Positions 54,576 to 63,031 of a stretch of 64,000 bases of DNA are shown one piece after another (within the stretch, counting starts at the first letter, position 1; each line of letters starts with the position of its first letter). A program made the translations under genes and the position numbers. A model generated the notes under the pieces. It made no database searches, had not been told where the DNA came from, and worked only from the letters and a program-made list of their open reading frames with translations. Source of the DNA: Lentzea nigeriaca (GTDB lineage Bacteria; Actinomycetota; Actinomycetes; Mycobacteriales; Pseudonocardiaceae); NCBI RefSeq assembly GCF_016907955.1, contig NZ_JAFBCX010000001.1, positions 1,302,001 to 1,366,000 on the forward strand, given 5' to 3'.

Positions 54576-55055
54576 CTACACCGCGGTGCAGACCATCTGG
54601 ATCTCGACCGGACTGTTGCGCGGCAGCCCCGCGACGCCGATCGCGGTGCGCGCGTGCCGCCCGTTCTCACCGAGCACGTCGACGAGGAGGTCACTGGCCG
54701 CGTCGGCGACGCGCGACTGCTCGCCCAGATCCGGTGTACTGGCCACGAAAACCAGCATCTGCACAACCCTGACCCGGTCGAGATCTCCCACCGCGTCCGC
54801 GGCAATGGCGAGTGCGTTGAGGGCGGTCTGACGGGCGAAGTCGCGCGCCGTCGGCACGTCGACGTCCCGGCCGACGATGCCCTGGCCCAGCAGCACGCCG
54901 TCCCGGTACGGCAACTGGCCCGAGATGTAGATGCTCGAGTCCACCGTCCGGTGGTTCACGAAGTGCGGGCTCGCACCGAATCCGAGGGCGGGCAGCTCCA
55001 GCCCGAGAGCCTGGAGCCGATCCGTTGCCTTCACAGCACTTTCGATCACAGTCAC
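54576..55055 (-). CDS. RidA-family imine/enamine deaminase
   Basis: A 159-residue RidA/YjgF/Rid-family protein. Conserved parts: [36 protein letters not shown] and the end [17 protein letters not shown], with the Arg that binds the carboxylate in this motif region. It hydrolyses reactive imine or enamine intermediates to keto acids and ammonia. The GTG start overlaps the ABC ATPase stop (GTGA). Its place between the importer and a PLP dehydratase suggests it finishes deamination of the imported compound. Confidence 0.85.
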   Translation of the reverse strand: MTVIESAVKATDRLQALGLELPALGFGASPHFVNHRTVDSSIYISGQLPYRDGVLLGQGIVGRDVDVPTARDFARQTALNALAIAADAVGDLDRVRVVQMLVFVASTPDLGEQSRVADAASDLLVDVLGENGRHARTAIGVAGLPRNSPVEIQMVCTAV

Positions 55056-55819
55056 AGCACCCTCTCGAGGAACTCTTGGGTTCGTTTTTCGCGTGGGTTG
55101 GCGAGTACTTCGCGTGCGTCGCCGCGTTCGATGGCGACTCCACCGTCCATGAAGAGGATTTCGTCGGCGACGTCGCGGGCGAAGCCCATCTCGTGGGTGA
55201 CGACGAGCATGGTCATGCCGTGGTGGGCGAGGTCGCGCATGACGGCGAGGACTTCACCGACGAGTTCGGGGTCGAGTGCGCTGGTGGGTTCGTCGAACAG
55301 CATGATGCTCGGCTCCATCGCGAGGGCGCGAGCGATGGCGACACGTTGCTGCTGACCGCCGGACAGCTGGGCGGGATATTTGTGGCCGCACCCGGCGAGC
55401 CCGACCTGGGCCAGGAGTTTCTGGGCCTGTTCCCTGGCGACCTTGCGGTTCACCTTCTTCACCAGCACCGGCCCGGAGATCACGTTGTCCTCGGCGGTCA
55501 TGTTGGGGAACAGGTTGAACTGCTGGAACACCATGCCGATGTGAGAGCGTTGCTCGGCCAGCCGCTGGGGGCGTACGGCGTGGTAGGCGTTGTCTGTCTC
55601 GACGTAGCCGAAGTCTTCTCCGTTGACCCGCAGCACGCCGCGGTCGACGGTCTCCAACCCGTTGACACAGCGCAACAACGTCGACTTGCCGGACCCGCTC
55701 GGGCCGATGATGCACGAGATCTCGCCCGCCGCGACGGACAGGTCGATCCCGCGCAGCACCTCGTGACTGCCGAAGCTCTTGTGCAACTGGCGGGCGACGA
55801 TTGTTCCGTCGGCTTTCAC
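55052..55819 (-). CDS. Polar amino-acid ABC transporter ATP-binding protein
   Basis: A 255-residue ATPase of the PAAT (GlnQ-like) family. Walker [10 protein letters not shown], signature LSGGQQQ, Walker [14 protein letters not shown] and switch His in [14 protein letters not shown] are complete. It drives the importer made of the adjacent permease and binding protein. GTG 55819 overlaps the permease stop (GTGA). Confidence 0.93.
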   Translation of the reverse strand: MKADGTIVARQLHKSFGSHEVLRGIDLSVAAGEISCIIGPSGSGKSTLLRCVNGLETVDRGVLRVNGEDFGYVETDNAYHAVRPQRLAEQRSHIGMVFQQFNLFPNMTAEDNVISGPVLVKKVNRKVAREQAQKLLAQVGLAGCGHKYPAQLSGGQQQRVAIARALAMEPSIMLFDEPTSALDPELVGEVLAVMRDLAHHGMTMLVVTHEMGFARDVADEILFMDGGVAIERGDAREVLANPREKRTQEFLERVL

Positions 55820-56736
55820 AGCAACGACTCCTTCGTCGCGACGGCCACCGGGGCGGGCCTGCGGGTCGAGCGGGAGAAGCGGCGCTCGATCATGGACTGG
55901 GGCACGCTGAGCGCCATGGTCATGATCAGGTACCAGAGGCTGGCGACGATGAGCAGCGGAATGGTCTGGTAGGTGCGGGCGTAGATGGACTGTGCGCTGT
56001 TGAGCAGTTCGGCCACACCGAGCACGCTCACGAGCGAGGTCTCCTTGAGCATGCCGATCACCTGGTTGCCGGTGGCGGGGATGATCGCGGGCATGGTCTG
56101 CGGGATGATCACGTGGCGGAGCCTGGTGAACCCGCTCATGCCCAGCGAGTCCGCTGCCTCGTACTGGCCGCGGTTCACCGACGCGAACCCACCGCGGATG
56201 ATCTCGGCCATGTAGGCGGCCTGGTTCAGCGTCAGACCGACGATGGCCGCGGTCAGCGGGGTCATCAGCGCGTTGACGTCGACCGGGGTGGAGATGTCGG
56301 TGAAGGGGATGCCGAGGGAGACGTTCGGGTAGAGCGCGGCGATGTTGAACCAGAAGATGAGCTGCACGAGGACCGGTGTGCCGCGGAAGAACGTGATGTA
56401 GAGCCGGGCCAGGCCGGAGATCGGTGCCTGGTGCGACATCCGCATCACCGCGAGCACCAGCCCGAGCAGCGTGCCCAGCACCATGCTGGCCACGGTCAGG
56501 ACCAGCGTCAGCACCAGACCGTCCAGAATGGACTGGGCGGTGAAGTAGCTGAACACCACCGGCCACTGGTAGTTCTCGTTCGTCACCGTCGTGGTGACCA
56601 GGCCGCCGACGATCGCGACAGCGACCGCCCAAGACACGTAGTCGCGCGGACGCTTCGGCGTGATCCGCTTCTTCTGTTCCGGCAACAGTTCAGGCACCGG
56701 CCGACTGGTAGGTGAACCGATCGTCTTGGTGGACAT
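55816..56736 (-). CDS. Polar amino-acid ABC transporter permease
   Basis: A 306-residue membrane subunit with a hydrophilic leader of about 35 residues and five or six helices. The PAAT-type region [18 protein letters not shown] and the EAA loop ([30 protein letters not shown]) are clear. It probably works as a homodimer since only one permease gene is present. ATG 56736 shares one base with the stop of the binding-protein gene. Confidence 0.92.
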   Translation of the reverse strand: MSTKTIGSPTSRPVPELLPEQKKRITPKRPRDYVSWAVAVAIVGGLVTTTVTNENYQWPVVFSYFTAQSILDGLVLTLVLTVASMVLGTLLGLVLAVMRMSHQAPISGLARLYITFFRGTPVLVQLIFWFNIAALYPNVSLGIPFTDISTPVDVNALMTPLTAAIVGLTLNQAAYMAEIIRGGFASVNRGQYEAADSLGMSGFTRLRHVIIPQTMPAIIPATGNQVIGMLKETSLVSVLGVAELLNSAQSIYARTYQTIPLLIVASLWYLIMTMALSVPQSMIERRFSRSTRRPAPVAVATKESLL

Positions 56737-57671
56737 CACTGCCCCAGTGGGACGGCCATCGCCGCGGTCTTGATGCCGAGGCCCTGGAAGCCCCAGCGGT
56801 CGAGTGCTTCGGCGTACTTGGGACTGTCGATGATGGACTGGACGGCCGCCTGGATCGCGGGGGTGAGCGCGGAGCCCTTGGGCAGCGCGACGTTCACCGT
56901 GGCGGAGACGACTCGCTCGGGCAGGACCTCCAGCGCCTCGGGCTGTCGCTTGGCGGCCCATGAAAGCGAGGTGAAGTCGTACATCACCGCGTCGAGACGC
57001 TTGGAGGCGAGCTGGGTCAGCGCGTCGTTGACGCTGGGCAGGGTCACTGCGGTGATGGCGGATTTGCCCTGGCTCGTGCAGTCCTTGTCGTTGAGCTGCG
57101 GCAGCCACTTGAGTTCCGCCGTGGTGCCGGACTGCACGCCGACGCGGCGTCCGCACAGCTCGTGGACGTTCAGCTTCTGCGGGTTGCCGCGGGGGACGGC
57201 GACGCCGGTGCCGTTCTGGAAGTAGTTGATCATGTCGAGCACCTTGAGCCGTTCCGCGGTGGCCCCCATGGTGGTCGCGGTGAAGTCGAACCGCCCGCCC
57301 TGCAGGCCCGGGATGATGGTGTCGAACTTGACGTTGTCGATCTGCAGTTTGACCCCGAGCTTCGCCGCGATCAGCCGCGCCATGTCCGGGTTGAACCCGA
57401 TCGGCGTCTTGTTGTCCGTCGCCATGAACGTGGTCGGTGGACTCGACAGGTCCATCGCCACCGAAATGGTGCCCTTGGTCTTCACCGCCTCCGGCAACAG
57501 CTTCACCGCCGCCGGATCCGGCTGCACGCCCGCCGAGATGTCATCGGTGTGCTCGACCTGATCGGACTCCTTGGGCTTGGGCTGGGAGGCGTCGACCGAC
57601 CCGCACGCGACCAGCGCGACTGTCAGGGACGTCGCGGCGAACGCGGCACGCAGTGGTGTGGTGACTCGCAT
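56736..57671 (-). CDS. ABC transporter substrate-binding lipoprotein (family 3)
   Basis: A 311-residue receptor for polar amino acids or related amines. Signal peptide with lipobox ALVAC (Cys23). SBP_bac_3 pattern: GTISVAMDLSSPPTTFMATD, GFNPDMARLIAAKLGVKLQ and FDTIIPGLQGGRFDFTATTM, with the C-terminal WGFQGLGI. ATG 57671 has AAGGA upstream. The gap of 52 bases to the flavoprotein gene is the widest in the operon. Confidence 0.92.
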   Translation of the reverse strand: MRVTTPLRAAFAATSLTVALVACGSVDASQPKPKESDQVEHTDDISAGVQPDPAAVKLLPEAVKTKGTISVAMDLSSPPTTFMATDNKTPIGFNPDMARLIAAKLGVKLQIDNVKFDTIIPGLQGGRFDFTATTMGATAERLKVLDMINYFQNGTGVAVPRGNPQKLNVHELCGRRVGVQSGTTAELKWLPQLNDKDCTSQGKSAITAVTLPSVNDALTQLASKRLDAVMYDFTSLSWAAKRQPEALEVLPERVVSATVNVALPKGSALTPAIQAAVQSIIDSPKYAEALDRWGFQGLGIKTAAMAVPLGQ

Positions 57672-57723
57672 GGTGGCCGTCCTTCTTCAGACTGGGAACG
57701 TGGTGCGGGACGAGGCGGCCCGC

Positions 57724-58998
57724 TCACTTCATGAGGTCCTTGAACTTGTAGTAGGCGCCTGCGAAAGGCAGGAACCAGGGCGGTCCGAAGTGCCCGGGGA
57801 TGCGGGTGAACTTCAAGTCGCGCCAAGGGTTCGCGCTCGTCGTGCCGTTCAGGTACTCGGCCATCTGCTTGCCCATGTGCGTGGCCATCTGCACGCCGTG
57901 ACCGGAGTAGCCGAGCGAGTAGAACAACCCGTCGCGCTCACCGGCGTGCACCATGCGGTCCATGCTCATGTCGACCAGACCGCCCCAGCAGTAGTCGACC
58001 CGTGCCTTCGCGAGCTGCGGGAAGACTTCGGTCATCGCCTTCTGCAGGATGCGCCCGCACTTCTCGTCCGACTGCGGGTTGGACATGGTGAACCGGGCTC
58101 GGCCGCCGAACAGCAGCCGGTGGTCCGGGGTGATCCTGAAGTAGTTCAACAGGTTCTTCGACGTCGACGCCATCCGCCTGGTCGGTAGCAACTCGTCGCA
58201 GACGTCCTCGCCCAGCGGCTCGGTCACGATGATGAAGCTGCCGACGGGCGCGATCCTGACCTGCTGCCAGCGGAACGGCCGGCCGGTGTAGCCGCTCGTC
58301 GCCACGAGCACCTGGTCCGCCTGCACGGTTCCCCGCGGTGTGACCAGTTCGTGCCGCGTTCCGTTCAGCCGCCGGATCTGCTCGACCGGTGCCTTCTCGT
58401 GGATGGTGGCGCCTGTCCGCACCGCTGCCTCGGCGAGTCCTCTGGCGAATTTGCCGACGTGCAGACCCGCGCTCTTGGAATCGGCCATCGCGCCGTGGAA
58501 GCAGTCGGAGCCGATTTCCGCACTGAGCTCGTTCCTGCTCACCACGCGCGTCTCGACGCCGATCCCGGACAGCACCTCGGCGGTCTTGCGCAGGCCGTCG
58601 AGGTGGGTCGGCTTCGACGCGAGGTTCAGCTTGCCGGTGCGGGCGAAATCGCAGTCGATGCCCTCGTCGCCGACCAGCTTCTCGACGGTGTCTACCGCGT
58701 CGTGGTAGGCCAGCAGGTACGCCTTCGCGGTCTCCAGGCCGTAGCGGCTGACCGCGTCGCGGAAGCCGATCGACAGGCCGGTGGTGGCCATGCCGCCGTT
58801 GCGGCCGGACGCACCCCAGCCGACCGTTTCCCTCTCGAAGACCTGGACGTTCGCGCCTTTCCGCGCCAGGTGTAGGGCCGCCGAGAGGCCGGTCAGCCCT
58901 GCACCGACGATCGCGACGTCGACCCGCCCACCGATCTCGGTCCGCGATCGGGAAGGGCCCTGTGGCGCGGTGTCGAGCCAGTAAGGGGTGAACTTCAT
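57724..58998 (-). CDS. FAD-dependent amino acid/amine oxidase (DAO family, PuuB-like)
   Basis: A 424-residue DAO-family flavoprotein. FAD motif VDVAIVGAGLTGLSAALHLARKG, ATG-type GWGASGRNGGMATTG, VLVATSGYTG, and the C-terminal FYSLGYSGHGVQMATHMGKQMA close to the flavin. The style matches gamma-glutamylputrescine oxidases and related secondary amine oxidases. It would oxidise a C-N bond with O2 to an imine, in keeping with the nearby RidA. ATG 58998 has GGAGGA five bases upstream. Confidence 0.88.
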   Translation of the reverse strand: MKFTPYWLDTAPQGPSRSRTEIGGRVDVAIVGAGLTGLSAALHLARKGANVQVFERETVGWGASGRNGGMATTGLSIGFRDAVSRYGLETAKAYLLAYHDAVDTVEKLVGDEGIDCDFARTGKLNLASKPTHLDGLRKTAEVLSGIGVETRVVSRNELSAEIGSDCFHGAMADSKSAGLHVGKFARGLAEAAVRTGATIHEKAPVEQIRRLNGTRHELVTPRGTVQADQVLVATSGYTGRPFRWQQVRIAPVGSFIIVTEPLGEDVCDELLPTRRMASTSKNLLNYFRITPDHRLLFGGRARFTMSNPQSDEKCGRILQKAMTEVFPQLAKARVDYCWGGLVDMSMDRMVHAGERDGLFYSLGYSGHGVQMATHMGKQMAEYLNGTTSANPWRDLKFTRIPGHFGPPWFLPFAGAYYKFKDLMK

Positions 58999-59015
58999 CG
59001 CTGTCCTCCGGCTCT

Positions 59016-59696
59016 TCAGGGGCGGGGCAGACCGAAGAGGACGGGGAGGTCGGCGATGTCGGTGATCCGCTTGCAGCCGAGCCACGGGTGGTCCGGCTCG
59101 AAGCCGCGGTCCATGTACACCTTGTTTTCGAAGCCCATGACGGTCGCGGAGCGGAGGTCGTACTTCGGGCTCGCCGAGACCCACACGATCTCGTCGGGCG
59201 TCGCGCCTAGCTTGTCCAATGTGTACTGCCACGCGTGCAGCCGCGGCTTGTAGCAGCCCATCTGCTCGGCGGTGATAACGACCTCGAACGGGGCCTTGAG
59301 GTTCTCCACGAGGCTCGGCGCGTGGACGTCATCGGTGTTCGTCACGATGACCAGCGGAACCTCCTCGGCCAGGCGGTTCAGGGCCTCGGTGACACCGGGG
59401 TAGGGGGTGAACGTGGGGATCTGTTCGTACACCGCCTGAGCGTCACCGGCGCGGTACTCCAGGCCGAAGTGGCGCATGGTGCGCTCCAGCGAGTTGGCGA
59501 TGACCTGGTGGAACGGCTTGTAGTCGCCCAGGGTCTCGTCGTACCGGAACTCGTTGCCCGTCTGCCGGAACTGCTCGGCGATCTCGGCCGGCAGCCGGTC
59601 GCCCAGGACCTGGCGGATCACGTCGTTGATGCGGAAGTGGATCAGCGTCCCGTTCATGTCGAACGTGACGAACTTCGGCTTGCTCTCGAACTCCAC
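59016..59696 (-). CDS. HAD-superfamily hydrolase, haloacid-dehalogenase (type II)-like
   Basis: A 226-residue HAD protein. Motif I is FDMNGTLIHF with the nucleophile Asp, but the second position is Asn, unlike phosphatases (DxDGT) and unlike typical dehalogenases (DAYGT). Motif II VIVTNTDD, motif III Lys in MGCYKPRL, motif IV ASPKYDLRSATVMGF. A cap domain lies after motif I. GTG 59696 has GGAGGA upstream. First gene of the operon, 17 bases before the oxidase; its role in the pathway is unclear. Confidence 0.85.
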   Translation of the reverse strand: MEFESKPKFVTFDMNGTLIHFRINDVIRQVLGDRLPAEIAEQFRQTGNEFRYDETLGDYKPFHQVIANSLERTMRHFGLEYRAGDAQAVYEQIPTFTPYPGVTEALNRLAEEVPLVIVTNTDDVHAPSLVENLKAPFEVVITAEQMGCYKPRLHAWQYTLDKLGATPDEIVWVSASPKYDLRSATVMGFENKVYMDRGFEPDHPWLGCKRITDIADLPVLFGLPRP

Positions 59697-59721
59697 TGTT
59701 CCTCCTGTGTTCGATCGTCGT

Positions 59722-59736
59722 TTGTCGATTGTCGAC
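59722..59736. promoter_or_regulatory. Putative GntR operator at the catabolic operon
   Basis: TTGTCGATTGTCGAC overlaps the -10 of the operon promoter. It matches the site in front of the GntR gene in 13 of 15 bases. Confidence 0.65.
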
Positions 59737-59756
59737 CATCTTGCGAGGGCTGTCAA
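59728..59756 (-). promoter_or_regulatory. Promoter of the eight-gene catabolic operon
   Basis: On the minus strand: TTGACA (59756-59751), 17-base spacer, GACAAT (59733-59728). The -10 sits inside the GntR operator, so repression by occlusion is expected. The GTG start of the HAD gene is 31 bases after the -10. Confidence 0.7.
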
Positions 59757-59935
59757 CGCTGCATCGCCTCGACGCGGCCGGCCGGCCGCGTCGACGGAGC
59801 GCGGAGGTCGACGAACTGGGCTCCGACAAGTGGATCGGGCGCGATGGACGTGGCGGAAGCCGCCGCCCCCATGTGTCTCTGGCAGGTTGCCATCGCGAGA
59901 CGTCTCGACGAGGGCAGCGCCCGCAGGCATCGGCG

Positions 59936-60289
59936 TTACGACACGGTGAGGTAGATCTTGCGCACGGTTTCAATGGTCTTCCAGACACCGACGAAGCCGG
60001 GCTTCATGACAAAGCTGTCGCCCGCCGTGTAGATCACCGGCTCACCGCCATCCGGCGTGATTTCGATGACGCCGGAAATGATGTGGCAGAACTCGAAGGT
60101 CTCGCCCTTGATCGAGCGCGTCTCGCCGGGAGTGGCCTCCCACACACCAGTGTTGATCTTTTCCCCGCGGGCGGCGTCCTGGGCCCAGGTCTTATAGGTC
60201 GGGTCGCCGGAGATCAGGCGTTCCGGCAGTGGGCCGGACTCGCTAGGGGTGAAAGAGGGATTGGTGTCGATGGTCTTCAGGAGCGACAT
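59936..60289 (-). CDS. Cupin-domain protein (DUF861 type)
   Basis: A 117-residue single cupin: GVWEATPGETRSIKGETFEFCHIISGVIEITPDGG and FVMKPGFVGVWKTIETVRKIY. The first cupin motif His/Glu set is partly changed (EFCHIISG), as in the Cupin_3/DUF861 group. ATG 60289 has AGAGGAAA upstream. It reads in the same direction as the HAD operon and ends 240 bases before that gene, so it may be co-regulated or be the true first gene with an internal promoter after it. Confidence 0.82.
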   Translation of the reverse strand: MSLLKTIDTNPSFTPSESGPLPERLISGDPTYKTWAQDAARGEKINTGVWEATPGETRSIKGETFEFCHIISGVIEITPDGGEPVIYTAGDSFVMKPGFVGVWKTIETVRKIYLTVS

Positions 60290-60835
60290 GCTTTCCTCTG
60301 CTGGTCTGGGAAAATGCGATTCTGGAGCGGACATACGAGGTGAAACCGGGTCGAGTTCGCGCATCTCGGACCAGGGCCTGACTGGCGCCCGCCGTGGTCT
60401 CGGCGCGCGGCAAGCGGCGCAGGTGGTGGGGCTGCCGGGTTTCATCGACTATCTCCGGCACCCGCTACCGAGTCCACGTGTGATCTGTCCACTGGGGGCG
60501 CGGCAGTTTGACGTTGTGTCAAGCGTGGGGCTGGTCGACGGCGTGCTCCCGCGGCGATGGGTGTTGTCTGGCCATGCGCCCCGTTACGTAGCGTGGCTCT
60601 CGGCCGACGTGGCCTCAGCCTGCGCGAGCTGCGTCTCGCCAGGCTTGGGACCAACCGGCACCAGCGCGGAAGGGGAACGGGTCATTACGCGGTCCGTTGG
60701 GCCGCCGCCGCGTTCCTGAACGACCGCTCGGCGGCATAGCGGGCGGGTTGCCCTGCAAACCATTGGTGAATCGACTTGCTCCGCTGATCTACTGATGTGC
60801 CACCGTGAGTCTGCCGCGCGACGGAGGTAGCAGTT
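60290..60835. other. Intergenic region, cupin / methyltransferase genes
   Basis: About 545 bases between divergent genes with no convincing ORF or remnant on either strand. Promoters for both must lie here; none was assigned. Confidence 0.35.
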
Positions 60836-61591
60836 GTGACGGGTTATGACGAGCTTGCCGAGGTGTACGAGTGGCTCATCTCCGATGCGAAGCTGGCTCC
60901 GGCCGAGTTCGCTGCGTCGTTCGACGATGCCCTCAGTCTCCTGCCGTCGAACGCTCACGTCCTTGATTGTTCGTGCGGGACCGGACAGTTGGCGGTTGGC
61001 CTCGCCGGTCGTGGCATACAGGTTGTCGCAACCGACGCCAGCGAAGCGATGGTTCGTCGGACTGCGGAGTTGTCTGAGGAGTTCGGGGCTTCCGTCCGGG
61101 CCGTGAGGGCGAGCTGGGAAGAGTTGCCTGACCATTTCGAGGACGGCACGTTCGACATGGTGTTCTGCGTTGGCAACTCGCTTCACCATGCCGCGGGCGC
61201 GACAGGCAGGGGTGCTGCTCTGGAGTCGATGTCACGGCTCTTGCGCCGTGGCGGGCGCTTGGTGCTCACCTCCCGCACGTGGGAACTCGTGAGGGCCAGA
61301 GGTTCCCGGCTGGACATCAGTGACCGACTCGTCCGCCGGAACGGTCGCGATGCCGTCGTGGTCTACCGCTGGGAGATCGCGCCGCGTTGGGAGGAGGAGC
61401 ACCACATCGAGATTGCGATCGCCCAGGTTGATGCGACTGGGTTGGTTCTTGTCCGCTCGGAACTGCTGTCCTGCTGGCCCTACCGGTACGAGGAACTCGA
61501 AGTCGAGCTGCACCGGGTCGGACTTCGGACGGAAGTGAGCACGTTCGACCTTGAGGCCGAGAACTACATGGTGGTGGCGAGCAAGGTATAG
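60836..61591 (+). CDS. Class I SAM-dependent methyltransferase
   Basis: A 251-residue methyltransferase. Motif I VLDCSCGTGQLAVGLAGRG, acidic motif II VVATDASEAM, post-I WEELPDHFEDGTFDMVFCVGNSLHH (motif IV), and motif VI LLRRGGRLVLTSRTWE. It resembles glycine/sarcosine or small-molecule N-methyltransferases in layout, but substrate is not deducible. GTG 60836 has GGAGG nine bases upstream. Monocistronic. Confidence 0.87.
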   Translation: MTGYDELAEVYEWLISDAKLAPAEFAASFDDALSLLPSNAHVLDCSCGTGQLAVGLAGRGIQVVATDASEAMVRRTAELSEEFGASVRAVRASWEELPDHFEDGTFDMVFCVGNSLHHAAGATGRGAALESMSRLLRRGGRLVLTSRTWELVRARGSRLDISDRLVRRNGRDAVVVYRWEIAPRWEEEHHIEIAIAQVDATGLVLVRSELLSCWPYRYEELEVELHRVGLRTEVSTFDLEAENYMVVASKV

Positions 61592-62089
61592 ACAACGGGC
61601 ACTCAGCCGCTGGCCGGACCGTGCGGTTGCTCGCGGGAAGCCAGTGCTCTCTCATCGGTAGAAGAGGGCGTTCTCGGCACGAGGAGACTGGCCTCGAGCA
61701 CGCAATCGAGAACGTGTTCTTACAACGCCGCCGAGCTGCGAGGTGGTCTTGTCGCTCGCAGCACGTTGGTCCCACGACCTTGGCAACTGACGGATCTCTG
61801 CGCCACCGCGCCGCGCCGTGCGTGTGGTCCAGGCGCGATCAAAGTCGCGGCATGACTTGCATGGCCGCGGCGTCGACAAACCTGCTGCGATCACTGACCG
61901 TGCAACTGGCCGCCAGCGGGGAATCCAACTGGCCGTCCGTGGGTGGCCGTCCACGGGGAATCCGACTGGCCGCTGACAAGAGTTCACCGGCCGAAGCCCC
62001 GTTCGATCATGCTCGGACAACTCGACGCTATGCCCCGCGATGATCGCCGAGTCCCGCATAGCTCCAGCCCGTTGAGACGGCAGGACAGG
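61592..62089. other. Intergenic region with short direct repeats
   Basis: About 500 bases between convergent genes with no coding signal. Its only notable structure is the repeated 19-mer at 61917 and 61954. Confidence 0.4.
61917..61972. repeat. Imperfect tandem direct repeat, 19 bp, 37-bp period
   Basis: CGGGGAATCCAACTGGCCG (61917-61935) and CGGGGAATCCGACTGGCCG (61954-61972) differ at one base. A partial copy, AACTGGCCG, lies just before. It could be a piece of an IS end or a protein-binding repeat; no transposase gene is adjacent. Confidence 0.55.
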
Positions 62090-63031
62090 TCAGACTCCAG
62101 TGCGGAGAGGCCCGGAGTTGAAGGTGATGACGTCAGCGAATGCCTGTGGCAGGTCGAACGCGTGGCCGGTGATGTCGGCGTAGGCGCGATGGAGGTTGAG
62201 CACGATGCGTTCTGCGTCCGGCATGTCGGTGAACGGGCCGAGGTGGCAGGTGCGGGCTGCCTCCAGGGGTGTGAGTCCGTCGCGCAGGCCTTTCTGGGCG
62301 GTGGCGAGCACCAGCCGGTAGTACGCCTGGTGCTGCTCGAGCACCGTCGGCAGGGTGTGAGCGTCGATGACGGCGCCGTGGCCCGGCACCACGTGCTGGG
62401 GTTCGTACGAGGCGATCCAGTCCAGCGATCGCAGCGCACCTTCCAGGGAGCCCATGAACACCAGTGGTGTGACTCGGTGAAAGAGCAGGTCGCCGGCGAA
62501 CAACACGCGCGTTCCGGGGAGCCAGGCGATCACGTCGCCGTTGGTGTGGGCGGGATGGCCTGGGTGGTGGAGTTCGATGCGGTGGCTGTCGCTGTGCAGG
62601 GTGAGTGCCGTGTGGATTGTCAGATCCGGGGCGCGTCGCGTCACCGCGCCCCAGTCGGGTACGGGATGCCAGATCGGTGGGCAGCCGTCGATGACGGTGT
62701 CGGCCAGGATGCCTTCTCGGGTCGCTTCGTGTGCGATGACCATCGTCGTGGCGGGAAGCAGGCTGTTGCCGTGCGTGTGGTCGCCGTGCAGGTGGGTGTT
62801 GACCAGGTAGCGGATCGGGGTCCCTGGTGCTGCCTGGTCGACGGCGGCGAGCAGGGCGCGGGTTCGTGTTTCGGTGGCGCAGGTGTCGATCAGAACGGCG
62901 TGGTCATCCGCGATGACGAAGCCGGCGTTGTTGATCCACCAGGAGCCGTCTGGCTGCACCCAGGCGAAGACGCCGGGCGACAGGGTGTGGGTGCCCGCGG
63001 CCTCCGGTGCCGCGCTGTGGCCGGCGGTCAT
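62090..63031 (-). CDS. Metallo-beta-lactamase-fold hydrolase
   Basis: A 313-residue MBL-fold enzyme. Zinc ligands: NTHLHGDHTHGN (HxHxDH), His in HHPGHPAHTNGD, Asp in VLFAGDLLF and His in VPGHGAVID. The C-terminal helices are typical of the family of hydrolases linked to aromatic or quinone catabolism. ATG 63031 overlaps the stop of the upstream FAH-family gene (ATGA), so the pair is co-translated and may act in sequence on a ring-cleavage product or lactone. No signal peptide. Confidence 0.88.
   Translation of the reverse strand: MTAGHSAAPEAAGTHTLSPGVFAWVQPDGSWWINNAGFVIADDHAVLIDTCATETRTRALLAAVDQAAPGTPIRYLVNTHLHGDHTHGNSLLPATTMVIAHEATREGILADTVIDGCPPIWHPVPDWGAVTRRAPDLTIHTALTLHSDSHRIELHHPGHPAHTNGDVIAWLPGTRVLFAGDLLFHRVTPLVFMGSLEGALRSLDWIASYEPQHVVPGHGAVIDAHTLPTVLEQHQAYYRLVLATAQKGLRDGLTPLEAARTCHLGPFTDMPDAERIVLNLHRAYADITGHAFDLPQAFADVITFNSGPLRTGV

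Noticed and set aside
59757..59935. Small plus-strand ORF between the HAD and cupin genes
   Set aside because: No ribosome site, biased composition and no recognisable motif; treated as leader and promoter DNA.
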